Source of the DNA: Bacteroidota bacterium
GTDB lineage: Bacteria; Bacteroidota; Ignavibacteria; Ignavibacteriales; Ignavibacteriaceae
NCBI GenBank assembly: GCA_022573715.1
Contig: JACZTL010000008.1
Coordinates: 31,184 to 95,183, forward strand
Direction of reading: 5' to 3'
DNA: 64,000 bases
Below are positions 37,413 to 47,257 of the stretch, piece by piece (the first letter of the stretch is position 1; the number at the start of each line of letters is the position of its first letter). The notes below the pieces were generated by a model, which saw nothing but the letters and a program-made list of their open reading frames with translations, did not search any database and had not been told where the DNA came from. Both the position numbers and the translations under genes were made by a program.

Positions 37413-40400
37413 TTATTTCTCCTTTCCAAACTTATGAAATAGACTTGGAAGAATAATCATATTTAATGCTGTTGATGTAAAAAGACCGCCAAGGATAACA
37501 ATTGCCATTGGAGATTCTATTTCTTTTCCGGGTTGACCACTACCCAGAGCAAGGGGAATTAATGCAAGACCGGTGGAAATTGCTGTCATTAAAATCGGGT
37601 TTAATCTTTCAATTGATCCTTGAATTACAGCTTGAGTAAATTCTTTTCCTTCCTCTAAAAGATGTTTGTAATGAGAAATCATTAATATGCCGTTTCGAGT
37701 AGCAATACCGAACAATGTAATAAATCCAACAAGTGAAGCAATGCTAATAATACCATCGGTAAAATAAATAGCCCATACTCCGCCGATTAAAGCGAGGGGG
37801 AGATTAACAAGAATAAACAGAGCGTAATTAAGTTTACCGAACTGTAAATACAGTATTAAAAATATTAGGCCAATTGAGACTAAACTCAATAATGAGATAA
37901 TTCTCGTTGCTTCTTGTTCGCTTTTGAATTGACCGCCGAATTCAACAAAATATCCTTGAGGAAAATTAACATTATTTTGAATATTAGCTTTCATTTCATC
38001 TACAACACTTCGAAGATCCCTTCCGGATACGTTAGCTTGAACAACTATTTTTCTCTGTACATTTTCACGGCTTATTCGGTTGGGACCTTTTTCGTTAACA
38101 ATTTCAGCCAATTGTGATAAAGGCACTTTAGCGCCCATTGGAGTATCGAACAATGCTGTTTGAATTTTGTGAATATTGCCGCGGCTATTTTCATCAAAAC
38201 GAACTACCAGGTCAAAAATATTTTGCCCCTCACGAATTTCCGTAGCTACTTCCCCATTAAAAGCGATATCAATCGCTTCTGCGAGTTGTCCCACAGTTAC
38301 ACCATAACGAGCCATTGCAGTACGATTGAATTTTATTTTAGTCTGAGGCACCTCAACTTCTTGATCCACGGCAACGTCAACTGCTCCCTCTACTTTCTGC
38401 ATTTCTTCTTTAACGGCATTTGCCAGTGAACGGAGTTGCTGTAGATTTGAACCAAAAACTTTTACCGCTATGTTAGCCCGGGTTCCCGAAAGCATATGAT
38501 CTATTCTATGTCCTATCGGCTGACCAATTGTAATATTTGTACCGGGTACAGCAGAAAGGGAATTCCTTAGTTCCGTAATAAACTCCTCTTTGCTTTTTCC
38601 GTTCAATTCAAAGCGGACATCGAGTTCGGCGCCGTTTACGCCTTGAGCGTGTTCGTCAAGTTCGGCTCTCCCGGTTCTGCGAGCGGTTGACTTTACTTCG
38701 GGGTGCGAAAGAATTATCTCTTCGGCGAGGTTGCCGATTTTATTTGATTCTTCTAAAGATGTTCCCGGAAGAGTTATTAAGCTTATTGTTAGTGAGCCTT
38801 CATTAAATTCGGGTAAGAACGATCTACCCAAAAATGGGATTAATGCAATGGTAAATCCCAGAACAATAACAGATAGAGAAAGAAGGGTTTTGGGTCGTTT
38901 AAGTGTAAATTTCAAAGTTTTTTCATAATAGTATTTTAGTTTTTCAACTAACCACGTATCCCCCTTTTTACTCATAAATTTTGCCTTTGGGAGTAAATAG
39001 TAAGATAATACAGGAGTAATTGTTATTGCTACTGCTAAAGAGGCAAAAATTGAAATTACATAAGCATATCCCATTGGACGCAAAAGCCTTCCTTCAACAC
39101 CGCTCAAAAAGAATAAAGGAAGAAAAACGACTGCTATTATTATTGTTGCGTTTACCATTGGTGCGTGAATTTCTTTTGAAGCTTCGTAAATAACAGTTAG
39201 AGGTTTTTCCCTTTCACTTTCGGGTTTAAATTTGTTTTCTTTCAAACGCCGGAAAACATTTTCAACATAAACAATCGCGTTGTCAACCAGAACACCAATG
39301 GCAATTGCAATCCCGCCCAGAGTCATTGTATTAATCATTATATCGAATATCTGGAAAATGATAATGGTAATAATGATAGAAAGGGGAATGGCAAGTACTG
39401 AAATAAATGTTGTTCTGAAATTCCATAAAAACAGGAAAATCACAATAATAACTAGAAATGCACCGTCACGTAATGCCCCAATCAAATTGCTGATGGATGT
39501 TTCTATAAAATCAGCTTGTTTGAATATGTTAGAATTTATTACAATTCCAGGGGGTAGTGCCTGCTGAATTTCATCGAGTGTAGCTTCAATCTTTGCCGTT
39601 AACTCGATGGTATTTGTTTTAGGTTGTTTTTGAACAGTTAATATCACTGCAGGTTTTGCGTTTGCGGAACCATCGCCGAGTTTTATTGCCTGACCAATTT
39701 GGACATCAGCAATATCTTTCATAAAAATAGGTACATTATCGCGGACGGCAACCACACTATTTGCTATATCGTCAATAGTTTTAATTCTTCCAATCCCCCG
39801 GATTAAGTATTCACTGCCGGAATCCATATAAGAACCACCGGAAGAGTTTTCATTCGATTCTTCAGCTGCTTTCAGTACTTCATTTAATGTAATATTGTAT
39901 GAAGCAAGTTTTTCCGGTGAAACTAAAATCTGGTATTGTTTTACTGCGCCTCCGATCGGGATTACTTGCGATACTCCGTTTATTGAAAGAAGCCGTCTTC
40001 TAATTTCAAAATTGGCTAATGTTCTTAAATCCATTTCGGTAAGATTCTGCGGGTTGTTGTTCTCATCGATACTGAGACTGATGAGCATTATCTCGCCCAT
40101 AATAGAAGAAATAGGTGCAAGAACCGGTTTATCAACACCTTTCGGTAGACTTGCAGCAGCTATTTGAATTTTTTCGTTTACAATTTGGCGTGCGATAAAA
40201 ATATCAGTACCCCAATCAAATTCTACCCAAACAATTGAAAAACCGGCAGCACTTGATGAACGAACACGTCTTACATCCGTTGCGCCATTGACTGCTATTT
40301 CAATTGGGAAAGTAACCAAAATTTCAACTTCCTCGGCAGCCATACCGTGAGCCTCAGTCAAAATGGTTACAGTCGGTGCTGTTAAATCCGGAAATACATC

Positions 40401-40508
40401 TACAGGCAAATCTATGGTAATATATGTACCTACCAGCAGCAGCATAATGGCTGATAAAAGTACAATCAGTCTATTCTGAAGTGAAAATTTAATTAATTTT
40501 TCAAACAT
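37413..40508 (-). CDS. cusA: Heavy-metal efflux RND transporter (CusA/CzcA family)
   Basis: This is the inner-membrane proton-driven pump of a tripartite metal exporter. The 1031-residue protein has the RND layout: one N-terminal helix, a large periplasmic domain, helices 2-6 with GGIAIAIGVLVDNAIVYVENV (helix 4, with aspartate), and a second periplasmic half. Helices 8-12 include the GFITLFGIATRNGILMI segment. The heavy-metal RND class is clear from these motifs. Monovalent (Cu/Ag) versus divalent (Zn/Co/Cd) specificity cannot be fixed by eye. It is the last of four genes. Confidence 0.94.
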   Translation of the reverse strand: MFEKLIKFSLQNRLIVLLSAIMLLLVGTYITIDLPVDVFPDLTAPTVTILTEAHGMAAEEVEILVTFPIEIAVNGATDVRRVRSSSAAGFSIVWVEFDWGTDIFIARQIVNEKIQIAAASLPKGVDKPVLAPISSIMGEIMLISLSIDENNNPQNLTEMDLRTLANFEIRRRLLSINGVSQVIPIGGAVKQYQILVSPEKLASYNITLNEVLKAAEESNENSSGGSYMDSGSEYLIRGIGRIKTIDDIANSVVAVRDNVPIFMKDIADVQIGQAIKLGDGSANAKPAVILTVQKQPKTNTIELTAKIEATLDEIQQALPPGIVINSNIFKQADFIETSISNLIGALRDGAFLVIIVIFLFLWNFRTTFISVLAIPLSIIITIIIFQIFDIMINTMTLGGIAIAIGVLVDNAIVYVENVFRRLKENKFKPESEREKPLTVIYEASKEIHAPMVNATIIIAVVFLPLFFLSGVEGRLLRPMGYAYVISIFASLAVAITITPVLSYYLLPKAKFMSKKGDTWLVEKLKYYYEKTLKFTLKRPKTLLSLSVIVLGFTIALIPFLGRSFLPEFNEGSLTISLITLPGTSLEESNKIGNLAEEIILSHPEVKSTARRTGRAELDEHAQGVNGAELDVRFELNGKSKEEFITELRNSLSAVPGTNITIGQPIGHRIDHMLSGTRANIAVKVFGSNLQQLRSLANAVKEEMQKVEGAVDVAVDQEVEVPQTKIKFNRTAMARYGVTVGQLAEAIDIAFNGEVATEIREGQNIFDLVVRFDENSRGNIHKIQTALFDTPMGAKVPLSQLAEIVNEKGPNRISRENVQRKIVVQANVSGRDLRSVVDEMKANIQNNVNFPQGYFVEFGGQFKSEQEATRIISLLSLVSIGLIFLILYLQFGKLNYALFILVNLPLALIGGVWAIYFTDGIISIASLVGFITLFGIATRNGILMISHYKHLLEEGKEFTQAVIQGSIERLNPILMTAISTGLALIPLALGSGQPGKEIESPMAIVILGGLFTSTALNMIILPSLFHKFGKEK

Positions 40509-40525
40509 TTTTTCTCCTTATACTT

Positions 40526-42025
40526 TTAATGAGCGTGACCGTGACCTATTGCAGATTCCGGTGAGAGCACAGCAAGCCTTACTTGATAAGCGCCAATTGT
40601 CACCACTCTTTCTCCAACTTCCAAACCGGAAATAACTTGTACATATCCGTTATCAATAATTCCGGTTTTCAATATTCTTTTTTCAAATGCTTCTCCTTCG
40701 GTTTGAACATAGGCAGTATGTAATCCGTCTTCGTTAATTATAGCACTTTCGGGAATGGATGTATATTCATTTTCTTTACCTACCTTTACATAAACCTCTG
40801 CATACATTCCAACCTTAATTTTATTTTGAGGGTTATTGAATTCAAAGTAAACGGGTACGGTTCGGTTTGCTTCATTCAAGCTTGCGGCTACGGATATTTT
40901 TTTTCCATTTAATAAGCTTATTCTAAATTCGGAATTTATACCTTCTACTTTGAAGGAAGCATCAGTTGAATTATTTGCGGCTTCAAATTGAGAAGAAGGA
41001 ACATTGACTTTTAATATCAATTTATGTGGGTTGAGAATTGTAAATAATTCTTGTCCGGATATTATTTGATCGCCTAAATCAAAATTAAGATTTTCAATAA
41101 AACCATCTATTGGTGCAATTACTGAATAACCGTTTTCAGTTATCTTAATTTGATCAATTAGAGAGTTATAAATTACTTGTTTTGATTCAAAATCAAATTT
41201 AGTTTCATTCAGCCGTTTTTGAGAGACAGCTTTTTTATCGAATAAATTTTGTACTCTTTCATATTCTGATTTTGAAAGGAGAAAATCGTTTTTTATTTTT
41301 TGAATGCTTATACTCGCATTGACTGAGGGAGAGATATTTAACAGAATATCACCTTCCTTTACAAATGCACCAATTGATTTTAAATTTCTATTATTTTTGC
41401 TCAATATAATTCCTTCAATAGGAGAAACAACTTTAGAGAATAACTCCGGCTTTGCTTTTATTTCTCCGGTAGCAACAACAGACTTCTGCATTTTTCTTTT
41501 AATTACAGATTCATTTGCAAAATCAATTTTCCACTGTTGTTCTTTTAGGAAAGATATGCTTGAAAGTGATTCTTTCTCTTCGAGCGGAACTTCGCTTTTG
41601 TTTGCATATACTACTATGTTATCAATTATAATTTTATCTGAAACTTGTTTCCCTTTAAGACTAAGTATCATTTTGTAGTTACCCGGTTCAGTGAATTTTA
41701 CAACCGGTGTGTAAATGCCTGCACGAGCAGGTTTATCCTCTGTTAGGGAGAACTTCGTTCCTTTTTGATTGGTAAACTCTACGGTCAAAAGACCTTTAGA
41801 TACTGCTTTAAAGTTTTTCAAATCAGTTAAATGAATAAGGAATTTAGCCTCATTGTTAATTACCAATGCGGGATATTCCATAAATATTTCAGTAGAATCG
41901 GTGTATTGTGTAACTGAATTGCTGCCGTATTTAAGCTCAGTTTCACCGGGATCGTGATCATGTGAACAGCCAACAAAGGCTGTCATAACTAATATTACAA
42001 ATGCTGCATATATAATTTTTGTCAT
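40526..42025 (-). CDS. cusB: Periplasmic adaptor of the metal efflux system, lipoprotein
   Basis: The 499-residue protein has a lipobox (TAFVGC, cysteine near residue 20) followed by a short His/Asp stretch HDHDPGE that may bind metal. An extra N-terminal domain of about 130 residues precedes the membrane-fusion core, with its lipoyl halves (SPIEGIILSKN and APIDGFIENLNF), a coiled coil and a C-terminal beta barrel (KVGMYAEVYVKVG). It ends HGHAH, another possible metal site. It lies between the TolC-like and CusA genes with gaps of 5 and 17 bases. Confidence 0.9.
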   Translation of the reverse strand: MTKIIYAAFVILVMTAFVGCSHDHDPGETELKYGSNSVTQYTDSTEIFMEYPALVINNEAKFLIHLTDLKNFKAVSKGLLTVEFTNQKGTKFSLTEDKPARAGIYTPVVKFTEPGNYKMILSLKGKQVSDKIIIDNIVVYANKSEVPLEEKESLSSISFLKEQQWKIDFANESVIKRKMQKSVVATGEIKAKPELFSKVVSPIEGIILSKNNRNLKSIGAFVKEGDILLNISPSVNASISIQKIKNDFLLSKSEYERVQNLFDKKAVSQKRLNETKFDFESKQVIYNSLIDQIKITENGYSVIAPIDGFIENLNFDLGDQIISGQELFTILNPHKLILKVNVPSSQFEAANNSTDASFKVEGINSEFRISLLNGKKISVAASLNEANRTVPVYFEFNNPQNKIKVGMYAEVYVKVGKENEYTSIPESAIINEDGLHTAYVQTEGEAFEKRILKTGIIDNGYVQVISGLEVGERVVTIGAYQVRLAVLSPESAIGHGHAH

Positions 42026-42030
42026 TAGAT

Positions 42031-43269
42031 TTACTTTTCTCCTAAGTTATATTCAAAATTTGTGAGGGATACGCCAACAGCTTTTTCAAGTTTAAAAAAT
42101 CCATTATAGTAATTTATTTCTAGTTCATTTGTTAAAATAAGACCGTCAATAAACACATTAATTCCATCTATAAATTCAATTAGAGAAATTTCTCCTTGTT
42201 CATAAGAAAAAGATGAGGTGGTAAAAATATTATCGAACTTAAGATTATTTATATCTTCGTATAACCTCTTATTTATGTTATAGCTTTGTAATGACTCAAT
42301 AACTTCCGTTTTAATTTTTTCTTTTAGGAAAAGTAATTCTTTTTCGAAAATAGAAAGTTGAATCTCTGATTGCTTTATTCCGGTTTGATTTCGATTGAAT
42401 AAAGGAATTTCAATATCAAGTTTTAAAACAGATCCCTTAAAACCATCAGTTTGTTTTTTGTAGCCAGCTGTAAAATTAATTTCCGGAATCTTTTTTAATT
42501 TGTTATGAGATAGATATAAGTTCTCACTTTCAATAATCAATTGAGATGCCTTAACATCATTCCGGTAGAGAAGTGCAGTTTGAATAAGTTCATTTTCAGA
42601 ATAATTAAATTCTCTTATCAATGAAGGCTCAACAGTCAATATTTTAGTATTTGTATCAAATCCAATAAGTAACTTTAAATTGTTATTGCCTATTGTTTTT
42701 CTCAATTCAATTTTAGATGCAGCCACTTTTAATTTATTCAACTCAACTAAAATTCTTTGTAGCTCATATTCAGAAATATCTCCTTCAGTTAAGCGATGCT
42801 GTGCAGATTCTGCTAAGTTTGTTAAACGTAGTATAGCATTATCTAAGGATTGAGATAATTTTGAGTAATTATGTAAAGCATAATAATACTCACGAACTTG
42901 GTAAGCGGTGTTCCATTTCAGATTTTTGTAGAACAGTTTCTGAGCTTCAAGAGATTTTTCTTTTGAATCAATATTACTCCAGCGCTCCCATAGGAAATTA
43001 ATTGGTATTGAGCCGGTAGCTATCCATTCATTGTAATTTCGTAGATTCGATCTAATATCCTCACGCGAATATGAGAATAAAGGATTTGGCAGTCTTGCTG
43101 ATCCATCTAAATCTATTTCCGCATTTTTTATAATTGCGAATTGTTTTTGTAAATCAATATTCTTTTGATAAGCCATATTTATAGCTTCATCTAGTGTTAT
43201 ATTATTTTGTGCTTTAACCGGTATTACAAGAATAACGGAGAGCACAAACAATACACGACAGAGTTTCAC
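42031..43269 (-). CDS. TolC-family outer-membrane channel of the metal efflux system
   Basis: The 412-residue exported protein has a signal peptide ending near residue 20, then the repeated coiled-coil plus strand pattern of outer-membrane efflux proteins, with NPLFSYSREDI in the first half and long amphipathic helices. It completes the tripartite set with the adaptor and pump immediately downstream. Confidence 0.9.
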   Translation of the reverse strand: MKLCRVLFVLSVILVIPVKAQNNITLDEAINMAYQKNIDLQKQFAIIKNAEIDLDGSARLPNPLFSYSREDIRSNLRNYNEWIATGSIPINFLWERWSNIDSKEKSLEAQKLFYKNLKWNTAYQVREYYYALHNYSKLSQSLDNAILRLTNLAESAQHRLTEGDISEYELQRILVELNKLKVAASKIELRKTIGNNNLKLLIGFDTNTKILTVEPSLIREFNYSENELIQTALLYRNDVKASQLIIESENLYLSHNKLKKIPEINFTAGYKKQTDGFKGSVLKLDIEIPLFNRNQTGIKQSEIQLSIFEKELLFLKEKIKTEVIESLQSYNINKRLYEDINNLKFDNIFTTSSFSYEQGEISLIEFIDGINVFIDGLILTNELEINYYNGFFKLEKAVGVSLTNFEYNLGEK

Positions 43270-43323
43270 GATACCTCCGTGGATTTATTTTAAAAAGTGA
43301 TTAATTAATTTGTTTTGTAAGCT

Positions 43324-43755
43324 TTATGTAAGCGGGGGTGAAATATTGGTTGCCGAATGGACGAATTTACTCCATTGGAGTTTTGAGAAACAATCAATTG
43401 TTGTAGTATTTATTGCAGAAATTTCTTTATCTGCTATTGAGTAATCTAAGGTTGAGTAAAAATTAATATTAAGAGGTGGTTGTAAATCTCTAGACGGCGC
43501 TATACTAAAAACATATATATTTTGAAATAAGTGAGAATGGTGGTTTTCATCTTCATAATGAGAATATGATTCTTCGGAATATGGAATATCATTAAAATCA
43601 TTAAATAGATGAGAATGAATTATTTCACTTTTCTCTTGTGAAGTCCCGCTTTCTGAGTGATGATGATGAAAATAAGGAGTAAGAAAAAAGAAGCTCACAT
43701 AAAAAAATGAAAGTAAATAAATAATTCGGCGATATTTTTCTCTGTTTTTAAACAT
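43324..43755 (-). CDS. Histidine-rich exported protein heading the metal operon
   Basis: This 143-residue protein has an N-terminal hydrophobic helix (about residues 10-29) followed at once by YFHHHHSES. Further clusters are EIIHSHLF and YSHYEDENHHSHLF. Such histidine density behind a signal or anchor suggests binding of a metal ion in the periplasm. Its place as first gene of the efflux operon supports a sensor or metallochaperone role, by inference. I do not know a named family for it. Confidence 0.78.
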   Translation of the reverse strand: MFKNREKYRRIIYLLSFFYVSFFFLTPYFHHHHSESGTSQEKSEIIHSHLFNDFNDIPYSEESYSHYEDENHHSHLFQNIYVFSIAPSRDLQPPLNINFYSTLDYSIADKEISAINTTTIDCFSKLQWSKFVHSATNISPPLT

Positions 43756-43908
43756 AAAAAGATTGAAGGCAATTATAAACTATTTATTTATTTAATTCAA
43801 CTATAAAAAGAATATTTTAAATTCGAGAAACCAGATACCCGGTTACCATTATATGAGACACTACAGAATTAAAAAATATTATAGAAGTATAACATATTGT
43901 TAAACTGC
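43756..43908. other. Upstream region of the metal-efflux operon
   Basis: AT-rich, no gene seen. It should contain the operon promoter. Confidence 0.4.
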
Positions 43909-44210
43909 AAGAAGTACCTATTTAAAATAAATCCAACTCACATTTTAATTTTTAAATTAAGGAAATAAATATATTTTTGCAAGTTGAAAAGTTGTAGATT
44001 GTAAGGTTCAAGGTGCAAAGTTCAATGCTGCAGGCTGGCAGATTAAATGTTTGTTTTTGTCAATATAAAATCCAAAATCTAAAATTTAAAGTTATTTTTT
44101 GTGTTTGCATTTTCCGCATTTACAATCTTCATATATCTCTTCGTAACCGTAGTCAATTGTTAGTTCTTCGCCGGCTTTTATATTTCTGTAAGCAATTAAG
44201 GAGAGGGAAT
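43909..44210. repeat. ~300-bp direct repeat, right copy
   Basis: This is the partner of 36908-37208. Here the copy is continuous with an intact SET-domain gene, so this side is probably the original arrangement and the left copy the derived one. Confidence 0.85.
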
Positions 44211-44493
44211 TTTTGTCTCGTTCAATAACATCACAGTTAAAATCGCAGTTGTGGTTTATGTATTTAATTTTATCCGACATAGCCGTATCAATGTATGTGT
44301 CCCCGTTCCAAAAAATATAAACGTTGTTTTCTTCTTCTCTGCGTTCGCATTCGTCACCGGAAATAACTTCTCCAATAATGGGCATAGTTATTTTATTCTT
44401 TGGGATATCAACAGAGGTGAATATTCCTTTACCGTGCAAGGAAGAATTTTTTACAAAGACGAATTGCTCAAGGTCCTTATTTTTTTTTCTCAT
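44092..44493 (-). CDS. SET-domain protein
   Basis: The 133-residue protein is a minimal SET domain. It has the N-terminal SLHGKGIFTSVDIPKN strand pair, the pseudoknot segment IKYINHNCDFNCD with the NHxC motif, GEELTIDYGYE with the catalytic tyrosine, and a post-SET-like CKCGKCKHKK tail. Bacterial SET proteins methylate lysines of other proteins; the target is unknown. The start overlaps the end of the upstream gene by 17 bases. Confidence 0.9.
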   Translation of the reverse strand: MRKKNKDLEQFVFVKNSSLHGKGIFTSVDIPKNKITMPIIGEVISGDECERREEENNVYIFWNGDTYIDTAMSDKIKYINHNCDFNCDVIERDKNSLSLIAYRNIKAGEELTIDYGYEEIYEDCKCGKCKHKK

Positions 44494-44944
44494 TTTTCTT
44501 AAGCTTATTCATCTTCTCTACTTTAATATATTGTCTGATAATATAGTAAAGATAATTGTCTTTCATAATCGGGTAAGTGTATTTGTATTTATCAGGGAAG
44601 TTGGCGATCGGATAATTAAAGTTATAATTTTTTTTATTTGCAGAATTATAATATACCACTTTCATTATTCCATATTTTACAGTCTTCAAATTTATTGTGT
44701 ATAATATTTTGGAGCGGTACACATTACCTTTAATTTCTTTAAATCTTAGCGGGGGAGTATGCTGTTCAAGTATCCAAATATCAAAAGTATCGCCACCGGT
44801 TGCATTGTCAATCATAGCAGCATCATACCAGATCTTCAATGCCTGTATATTCTGTAACGGCTGCCACCTGTGTGCTTTTTCCTGCGCCCGAGTAAAACCC
44901 AAGCAAACAAATATTAAAATAAATATGACGCCAATTTTTTTCAT
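44477..44944 (-). CDS. Exported protein of unknown function upstream of the SET gene
   Basis: The 155-residue protein has a clear signal peptide (MKKIGVIFILIFVCLGFTRAQ), then a soluble part rich in tyrosine and lysine and a very basic tail. It overlaps the SET-domain gene by 17 bases and is probably co-translated with it. I do not recognise the family. Confidence 0.68.
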   Translation of the reverse strand: MKKIGVIFILIFVCLGFTRAQEKAHRWQPLQNIQALKIWYDAAMIDNATGGDTFDIWILEQHTPPLRFKEIKGNVYRSKILYTINLKTVKYGIMKVVYYNSANKKNYNFNYPIANFPDKYKYTYPIMKDNYLYYIIRQYIKVEKMNKLKKNEKKK

Positions 44945-45081
44945 AAAAATTTAAGTTATTTTGAAATTGAATTTTAAGGTAATGAAATTTTGATTTACAT
45001 TAAAAATTTTAATGGACATAAAAATATGGTATTGTTTAATAATATAAAATACAAATATTAAAAGTTATAGCAATTACTTTA

Positions 45082-45252
45082 TTAATTCTTCTTTAATGCA
45101 TCTTGAAAAGAAGAAAGAAAAACATTTATATTTTCTTCGTTTGATGTATAACCGATTAAACCTATCCGCCATATTTCCCCTGTCAACGCTCCGAGTCCCG
45201 CGCCGATTTCAATATTATGCTTATTCAATAGATAGCTTCTTATTTTGTTCCT
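45082..45252 (-). pseudogene. C-terminal stump of an alanine/serine-glyoxylate aminotransferase
   Basis: Directly behind the stop of the aldolase gene, and in the same frame, the minus strand reads RNKIRSYLLNKHNIEIGAG, LGALTGEIWRIGLIGYTSN, EENINVFLSSFQDALKKN and a stop. The IEIGAGLG and WRIGLIGY segments are the C-terminal signature of the class V aminotransferases AGT/SPT. The catalytic lysine and the first ~320 residues are gone. It fits the context, since AGT would consume glyoxylate made by the neighbouring aldolase. Confidence 0.75.
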
Positions 45253-45261
45253 AATTAAATT

Positions 45262-46158
45262 TTATTTTCGCAAAAGATTTTCTTCAATTAAAATTTGTCT
45301 TAATTTTTTTTCTTCACTTTCAGTTAGACTTTGAAGGGGAGAGCGGGGAAGACCTCCGTAGTAGCCAAGCCAATCCATAGCTTTTTTTAATCCTGCAACA
45401 CCGAATGTAGCAGTGATTGCTTTATTAACAGCAAGCAATTTATTTTGAGCTTCAAGTGCTTCTTTTTGTTTTCCGTCTTTGTAATAATTATAAACATCAA
45501 CACATTCATTTGGTAAAATGTTAGCGGCAGCTAAAATGCCTCCGCTTGCACCAAGGCAAAGTCCGGTATATAATATAGATGCTGTTCCGGCTATCACATT
45601 AAAATCAGGGCTGACGGAATTTAATATTTCCTCGAGATAAGCTATATCAGTTGAACTGCTTTTTATACCGATTATATTTTCGTGTTTTGATAATTCTTTA
45701 ACCGTTATTGGTCCAATAATTACATTCGTAAATTTCGGTACGTTATAAATTATAACCGGAATACTTACGCAGTCGGCAACTTTTGAAAAATATTCAACAA
45801 GTGCTTCGTGATTCATTCTTCCTTTAAAAAATGATGGGGTAAGGATTAAAGCAGCATCCGCTCCTTCTTTTGCAGCATCGTTTGTTAGAGACACTGTATC
45901 TTTTATCGAATCCAAACCGGTTCCGGCAATAATAATTTTATTTTCACTGCTTTGTTTTTTTGCTTCGTTTATAAGTGATAATTTTTCTTCTCTTGTTAAG
46001 AAACAACTCTCACCGTTTGAGCCAAGGATAACATAACCGCTTAAATTTGTAGTATTTAATTTGTTTATGTTATCACCAAATTTGGTTAAAGTTATTTCGT
46101 CATTTTCAAACGGAGTTGTTAGGGGTGGAAAGATTCCATCTAGAGATAATTTATACAT
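45262..46158 (-). CDS. DapA-family aldolase, probable 4-hydroxy-2-oxoglutarate aldolase (HOGA-like)
   Basis: The 298-residue TIM-barrel protein has the family strand-1 motif PPLTTPF, GSNGESCFLT, the catalytic tyrosine in IIYNVP and the Schiff-base lysine in GIKSSSTD. Its C-terminus, GLKKAMDWLGYYGGLPRSPLQ, is strikingly like eukaryotic HOGA1 rather than dihydrodipicolinate synthase (comparison from memory). HOGA splits 4-hydroxy-2-oxoglutarate to pyruvate and glyoxylate in hydroxyproline breakdown. It starts 8 bases after the proline dehydrogenase gene. Confidence 0.82.
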   Translation of the reverse strand: MYKLSLDGIFPPLTTPFENDEITLTKFGDNINKLNTTNLSGYVILGSNGESCFLTREEKLSLINEAKKQSSENKIIIAGTGLDSIKDTVSLTNDAAKEGADAALILTPSFFKGRMNHEALVEYFSKVADCVSIPVIIYNVPKFTNVIIGPITVKELSKHENIIGIKSSSTDIAYLEEILNSVSPDFNVIAGTASILYTGLCLGASGGILAAANILPNECVDVYNYYKDGKQKEALEAQNKLLAVNKAITATFGVAGLKKAMDWLGYYGGLPRSPLQSLTESEEKKLRQILIEENLLRK

Positions 46159-46166
46159 TAATCACC

Positions 46167-47096
46167 TTATTTGGAAAACATATTTTTCAATACAAACATT
46201 ACGTTTGCTGGTCGTTCTGCAAGCCTCCTCATATACCACGGATACCACAACTTACCGTAACTAATAAGAGTTCTGACAATATGTCCCTCTTCTACAAGTT
46301 GTTTTTGTGCGTTAAGTTTAATTCCGTAAAGCATATGGAATTCCAATTTACTTTGGGGATAGTTTAAAATATCGGCTTCTTTTTTTATAGCTTTAATTAA
46401 TTTTAAATCGTGTGTTCCAAACACCATTCTGTTTCCGTCCTTGTTTGAAGCTTCAAGCATTTTTCTTGATAGATCGAGATAGTTTTCATCTACTCTGAAT
46501 TTATCTCTCAAAGCAATATCGTGGGGTTCATTATATGCGCCTTTTACTAGTCTAATATTTGGAGTCACTTCCAATAAATCGTTTAAATCTTTGTGTGAAC
46601 TGAACAAATATGATTGCAGACATAAACCTATGTAACTTCTTTTAGACTTTATCCTTTTATAAAATTCAATAGTTTTTTTTGTGTACTTACTTCCTTCCAT
46701 ATCTATCCACACAATATTATTAAGTTTTTCGGCTCTTTCGGCAATCTTATCAAAATTTTCAAATGTTTTTTCTTGGGATAAACTAAGTCCTAATTGTGTC
46801 AATTTTAAAGAAATTTCTATATCGAGATTTTCTTCTGCAATTTTGTCTATAACACTTAAATAATGATTTGTAACTTCATCAGCTTCCGATAAGTTCTGCA
46901 AATCTTCACCGAGGCGAGTAAGTACAGCAGGTATTCCAATATTAAAAAATTCTTTGCTTGCAGTTATAGCATCATCAATTTCTTCTCCCGGCATAAATCT
47001 TTTTAATGCTCTCTGAACAAAACTCATCTGAGGAACTTTATTTCTTAAAGTAGGATTATCGGAACACCATAAAAGAAAGTTTCGCATTACAGCCAT
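46167..47096 (-). CDS. Proline (or hydroxyproline) dehydrogenase
   Basis: The 309-residue FAD enzyme has the single-domain PRODH features in order: LCLQSYLFSS, RLVKGAYNEP, HDLKLI, LEFHMLYGI and the C-terminal WYMRRLAERPANV motif with the two substrate-binding arginines. It oxidises proline, or possibly hydroxyproline, to the pyrroline. Its link with the HOGA-like gene makes hydroxyproline a real option. Two methionines (1 and 4) could start it. Confidence 0.92.
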   Translation of the reverse strand: MAVMRNFLLWCSDNPTLRNKVPQMSFVQRALKRFMPGEEIDDAITASKEFFNIGIPAVLTRLGEDLQNLSEADEVTNHYLSVIDKIAEENLDIEISLKLTQLGLSLSQEKTFENFDKIAERAEKLNNIVWIDMEGSKYTKKTIEFYKRIKSKRSYIGLCLQSYLFSSHKDLNDLLEVTPNIRLVKGAYNEPHDIALRDKFRVDENYLDLSRKMLEASNKDGNRMVFGTHDLKLIKAIKKEADILNYPQSKLEFHMLYGIKLNAQKQLVEEGHIVRTLISYGKLWYPWYMRRLAERPANVMFVLKNMFSK

Positions 47097-47257
47097 AATA
47101 ATTCCCCCAAAATTATATTTAAAAAGTTGAACATTTAATTTAATAACAAAGATGGAATTTATCTTTTAAAATTTATTAAAAATATTAAAGAATAATAATC
47201 CGGAACCCAGTTAAAAATATCTTTTAATTTATCTGATAATAAGTCGCTCATTTATTA

